From positions 1 through 8,106 of the forward strand of contig JAQBVH010000111.1 in the NCBI GenBank assembly GCA_027623615.1: a DNA stretch of 8,106 nucleotides, read 5' to 3'. Under the pieces are notes generated by a model. The model was not told the origin of the DNA. It worked only from the letters and a program-made list of their open reading frames with translations, and searched no databases. Positions 6,171 through 8,106 of this stretch are shown one piece after another (within the stretch, counting starts at the first letter, position 1; every line of letters starts with the position of its first letter). The translations under genes and the position numbers were made by a program. This DNA is from Planctomycetota bacterium. Its GTDB lineage: Bacteria > Planctomycetota > UBA1135 > GCA-002686595.

Positions 6171-7798
6171 TCCCGGCGCAGGTCGAGGACCAGCGCTCTC
6201 CGCGGCGCCGGCTGTGTCTGTTCGCGACGTTCCTCGTCGTGACGGTGGCCCTCGATCTCTGGCGTGGGGCGTTCAGCGCGGACCTGTGCGGCTGGGAGGA
6301 CGAGCCCGCGCACGTGGTGACCGGGATCATGTTCCGCGACTGGATCCTGGCAGGCTGCCCCTCGCCCATGGCCTTCGCCGAGGACTACTACCTGCACTAC
6401 CCCAAGGTCGCCATCGGCCAGTGGCCGCCGGTGTTCTACGGGGTGCAGGCGCTATGGACCCTCGTGTTCGGCGCGAGCACGGTCAGCCTGGTGCTGCTCA
6501 TGGCCTGCCTGACCGCGGGGGTCGCGAGCCTGATCCACGCGTCGCTGCGCCATGAGTGTGGGCCAGGCGCCGCCATCTGCGCGGGGCTGCTCTGGCTCGC
6601 CCTGCCGCTGGTCCAGGCCTACGGCGCGATGGTGATGACCGAGGTCGTGCTGGCCCTGCTCTGCTTCGGCGCAGTCCTGGCCTTCGGGCGCTTCCTCGAC
6701 GGGGGACGTCGGCGGGACCTGGTCTGCTTCGCCGCACTTGCGGTCCTCGCCTGCCTGACCAAGGGCAACGCGCTGGCCCTCGCGCTGCTGCCGCCCCTGG
6801 CCACGCTGCTGGCCGGTCGCTGGGATCGCTGGCGACGCCGCGACCTGTGGGTTGCGGGAGGGGCGGTCGCATTGATCGTTGCACCCTGGTACGCCCTGAC
6901 CCTGGGCATCACCCAATCCACCTGGGTCGGCGGCGGTGGTCCGAGCGGCAGCTACGCCTCGGCGGCGGTGACCTTTTTCGGTCGCGAGCTCGTTCGGCTC
7001 GGCGGCTGGGCCTTCCTGGTCGCCGCTGCCTACGGAGCCGTGCGCAGCCTCGCCGTCTCAGCGGATCGTGGCCGCGTCGCGGCAGTGGTTGCCTGGCCGC
7101 CGAGCCTGCTCCTGGTGCACGGCCTCGTGCCGAGCAGCCTGGACGCTCGCCACCTGGTGCTGCTCGCCCCCGCGCTCGTGTGGCTGGGGGTGCGCGCCCT
7201 CGCGACCCACACGCCTTCCCCGCGCCGGCGCGCCGTAGCCGCGGTTGTTCTGCTGGGGGCCGTCCTCATCGAGCGCGGCGAGGTCCCGGCGAAGGCCTGG
7301 CAGGGGTACAGCGGCCTCGCGCGCGAGCTGGCCCAGGACGAGGTCCTGGACGGGCGCGCCATCCTGATCGTGAGCGACGTCTCCGGCGAGGGCGCGTTCG
7401 TCGCGGCCCTGGCTCAGGCCGGTGGGGGCGACCGCCCCGCTCATCTCGTGTTTCGCGCAAGCAAGGCCCTGGCGCGCTCCGACTGGGTCGGCCGCGACTA
7501 CGAGCTGCGCTTCGAGAGCGTCGCCGAGCTCGCGACCTGGTTGGACGAGGTGCCGGTTGCTGCGATCGTCCAGGACCGCGCTCCCCTGGCACGCCAGCGC
7601 TTCCCACACCACGAACTGGTGGCTGAGGCCCTCCTGTCCTACCCGGACCGTTGGGTGCGTGAGGCACCACGCGACGTGACCAAGGATGGCGTGGAGCACC
7701 CGAGCGCGCTCGTGGTCTGGCGAAGGCGCGGTCAGGTCGAGCGGCCCGTCGGGCAGGACCTGACCTGGCTGCTGGGCCGCGAAGTGCCCCGCCAGTGA
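6167..7798 (+). CDS. GT39/ArnT-like GT-C membrane glycosyltransferase
   Basis: This 543-residue protein is a multi-membrane-pass glycosyltransferase of the dolichyl-phosphate-mannose/ArnT type. Such enzymes transfer a sugar from a polyprenyl-phosphate donor to an acceptor on the outer face of the membrane. After the first helix (about residues 16-33) comes WEDEPAH at 43-49. It carries the acidic residues expected in the first external loop, which holds the catalytic Asp and metal site of GT-C enzymes. YLHYPKVAIGQWPPVFY at 75-91 is the conserved 'Y/HP-x-x-W-PP-x-x-Y' region found in PMT_2 domains. Hydrophobic helices continue to about residue 375. The last 155 or so residues form a hydrophilic, probably periplasmic domain with strand-helix alternation (ILIVSDVSGEGAF). 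The ATG overlaps the prenyltransferase stop as ATGA, so the two are coupled, which suggests that the lipid donor is made by the gene next door. Acceptor (protein, lipid A-like lipid or glycan) is unknown. Confidence 0.85.
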   Translation: MIPAQVEDQRSPRRRLCLFATFLVVTVALDLWRGAFSADLCGWEDEPAHVVTGIMFRDWILAGCPSPMAFAEDYYLHYPKVAIGQWPPVFYGVQALWTLVFGASTVSLVLLMACLTAGVASLIHASLRHECGPGAAICAGLLWLALPLVQAYGAMVMTEVVLALLCFGAVLAFGRFLDGGRRRDLVCFAALAVLACLTKGNALALALLPPLATLLAGRWDRWRRRDLWVAGGAVALIVAPWYALTLGITQSTWVGGGGPSGSYASAAVTFFGRELVRLGGWAFLVAAAYGAVRSLAVSADRGRVAAVVAWPPSLLLVHGLVPSSLDARHLVLLAPALVWLGVRALATHTPSPRRRAVAAVVLLGAVLIERGEVPAKAWQGYSGLARELAQDEVLDGRAILIVSDVSGEGAFVAALAQAGGGDRPAHLVFRASKALARSDWVGRDYELRFESVAELATWLDEVPVAAIVQDRAPLARQRFPHHELVAEALLSYPDRWVREAPRDVTKDGVEHPSALVVWRRRGQVERPVGQDLTWLLGREVPRQ

Positions 7799-7805
7799 CC
7801 CGGTC

Positions 7806-7889
7806 ATTGGCCCTGCCGATGGCCCTGCCGATGGCCCTGCCGATGGCCCACCCGATGGCCCACCCGATGGCCCACCCGATGGCCCAGGC
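7806..7889. repeat. 12-bp tandem repeat array in two variants
   Basis: About seven head-to-tail 12-base units lie directly after the glycosyltransferase stop. The first (7806-7817) is imperfect. The next two are exact GATGGCCCTGCC (7818-7829, 7830-7841), so the TGCC variant appears three times. Three exact GATGGCCCACCC units follow (7842-7877), then a partial one (GATGGCCC from 7878) that runs into the hairpin at 7884. The variants differ only at two adjacent bases (TG to AC) and occur in blocks, as expected if the change arose once and then spread by slippage or unequal recombination. The unit length is a multiple of three, and several frames stay open through it. Confidence 0.9.
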
Positions 7890-7915
7890 CCTGAGCCTGC
7901 GCGCCCAGGGCCTGG
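7884..7915 (+). terminator. Strong hairpin, candidate terminator of the glycan cluster
   Basis: CCAGGCCCTG (7884-7893) and CAGGGCCTGG (7906-7915) pair perfectly over 10 GC-rich base pairs around a 12-base loop. It lies 85 bases after the glycosyltransferase stop and just before the next gene, a sensible place to end the cluster's transcript. There is no run of T after the stem, so it is not a classic intrinsic terminator. It may act with Rho, protect the mRNA 3' end, or be only partly effective, letting transcription continue into the PqiA-like gene. Confidence 0.5.
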
Positions 7916-7948
7916 AATGAACGTCACCCGCGCGCGTAGGGTGTGGTC

Positions 7949-8106
7949 ATGGCCGCCGCCGGCCCCGCCCACCCCCAGCCCGTGCCTCACCTGATCGCCT
8001 GCCACTGCTGTGGACTGGTCCAGCACGCTCCGGACCTGCCGCCACGCGGCCGGGCTCGCTGCGCGCGCTGCCGCTCGGTCGTCTCCGACCCCACGCACCG
8101 TGCCCT
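7949..8106 (+). CDS. PqiA-like protein, N-terminal zinc-ribbon fragment (runs off the window)
   Basis: Only the first 52 codons are present. After a Pro/Ala/His-rich leader, the protein reads LIACHCCGLVQ with cysteines at 18 and 21, then RARCARCRS with cysteines at 38 and 41. Paired CxxC motifs about 17 residues apart, with 'C-x-x-C-G/D-L' then 'C-x-R-C', are the start of PqiA (paraquat-inducible protein A) domains. Those continue into four membrane helices and work with MCE-domain PqiB proteins in lipid transport between the membranes of diderm bacteria. The membrane part lies beyond the window, so the assignment rests on the zinc-ribbon alone; another zinc-ribbon protein is possible. The ATG at 7949 is preferred, with AGGG 7 bases upstream (7938-7941). 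GTG at 7943 is an in-frame alternative. It is 150 bases after the glycan cluster and probably a separate function. Confidence 0.6.
   Translation, partial: MAAAGPAHPQPVPHLIACHCCGLVQHAPDLPPRGRARCARCRSVVSDPTHRA

Noticed and set aside
7799..7890. CRISPR-like array
   Set aside because: The 12-base units are directly adjacent with no spacers, so this is a simple tandem repeat.
7917..7994. Short frame from ATG 7917 overlapping the repeat-peptide stop
   Set aside because: It gives a 25-residue Pro/Trp-rich product out of frame with the PqiA-like gene, with no ribosome binding site; best read as chance.
7058..8098. 346-residue minus-strand open frame with GPSGGPS repeats
   Set aside because: It is a shadow of the glycosyltransferase and PqiA-like coding regions. 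The Gly-Pro-Ser repeats are simply the 12-bp array read on the other strand.

Overview
The window is GC-rich throughout and densely coded. It looks like a stretch of chromosome from a Gram-negative (diderm) bacterium. The evidence for that is a lipoprotein signal peptide, a lipid-linked glycan or envelope gene cluster, and the start of a PqiA-type inner-membrane protein. The style of the genes (a large lipoprotein of unknown function, a UbiA/GT39 pair, GTG starts) would suit Planctomycetota or Myxococcota, but no gene here fixes the phylum.

Layout. Positions 1-111 are non-coding, with weak inverted repeats. On the minus strand, a two-gene unit runs leftward from about 2201: a 544-residue putative lipoprotein (567-2201), then, with an ATGA overlap, a 152-residue membrane-anchored small protein (112-570). 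A gap of 87 bases (2202-2288) with a 7-bp dyad separates this unit from a rightward cluster. That cluster encodes an FkbM-type methyltransferase (2289-3047), a Wzx/MVF-type flippase (3103-4443), a HAD phosphatase (4526-5206), a UbiA-family prenyltransferase of the decaprenyl-phosphate phosphoribosyltransferase type (5184-6170) and a GT39/ArnT-type GT-C glycosyltransferase (6167-7798). The last three overlap by 23 and 4 bases and are very probably translated together. After the cluster come a 12-bp tandem repeat in two sequence variants (about 7806-7889) and a perfect 10-bp hairpin (7884-7915). The first 52 codons of a PqiA-like protein (7949 to the window edge) follow.

How the genes may work together (inference). 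UbiA would load phosphoribose from PRPP onto polyprenyl phosphate. The overlapping HAD enzyme could remove the 5'-phosphate. The flippase could move the lipid-linked sugar across the membrane, and the GT-C enzyme would transfer the sugar to an outside acceptor. FkbM could O-methylate a sugar. This parallels the start of the mycobacterial decaprenyl-phosphoryl-ribose/arabinose pathway, but no DprE1/DprE2 epimerase genes are present in the window. The leftward lipoprotein pair has no recognised function and is probably regulated separately.
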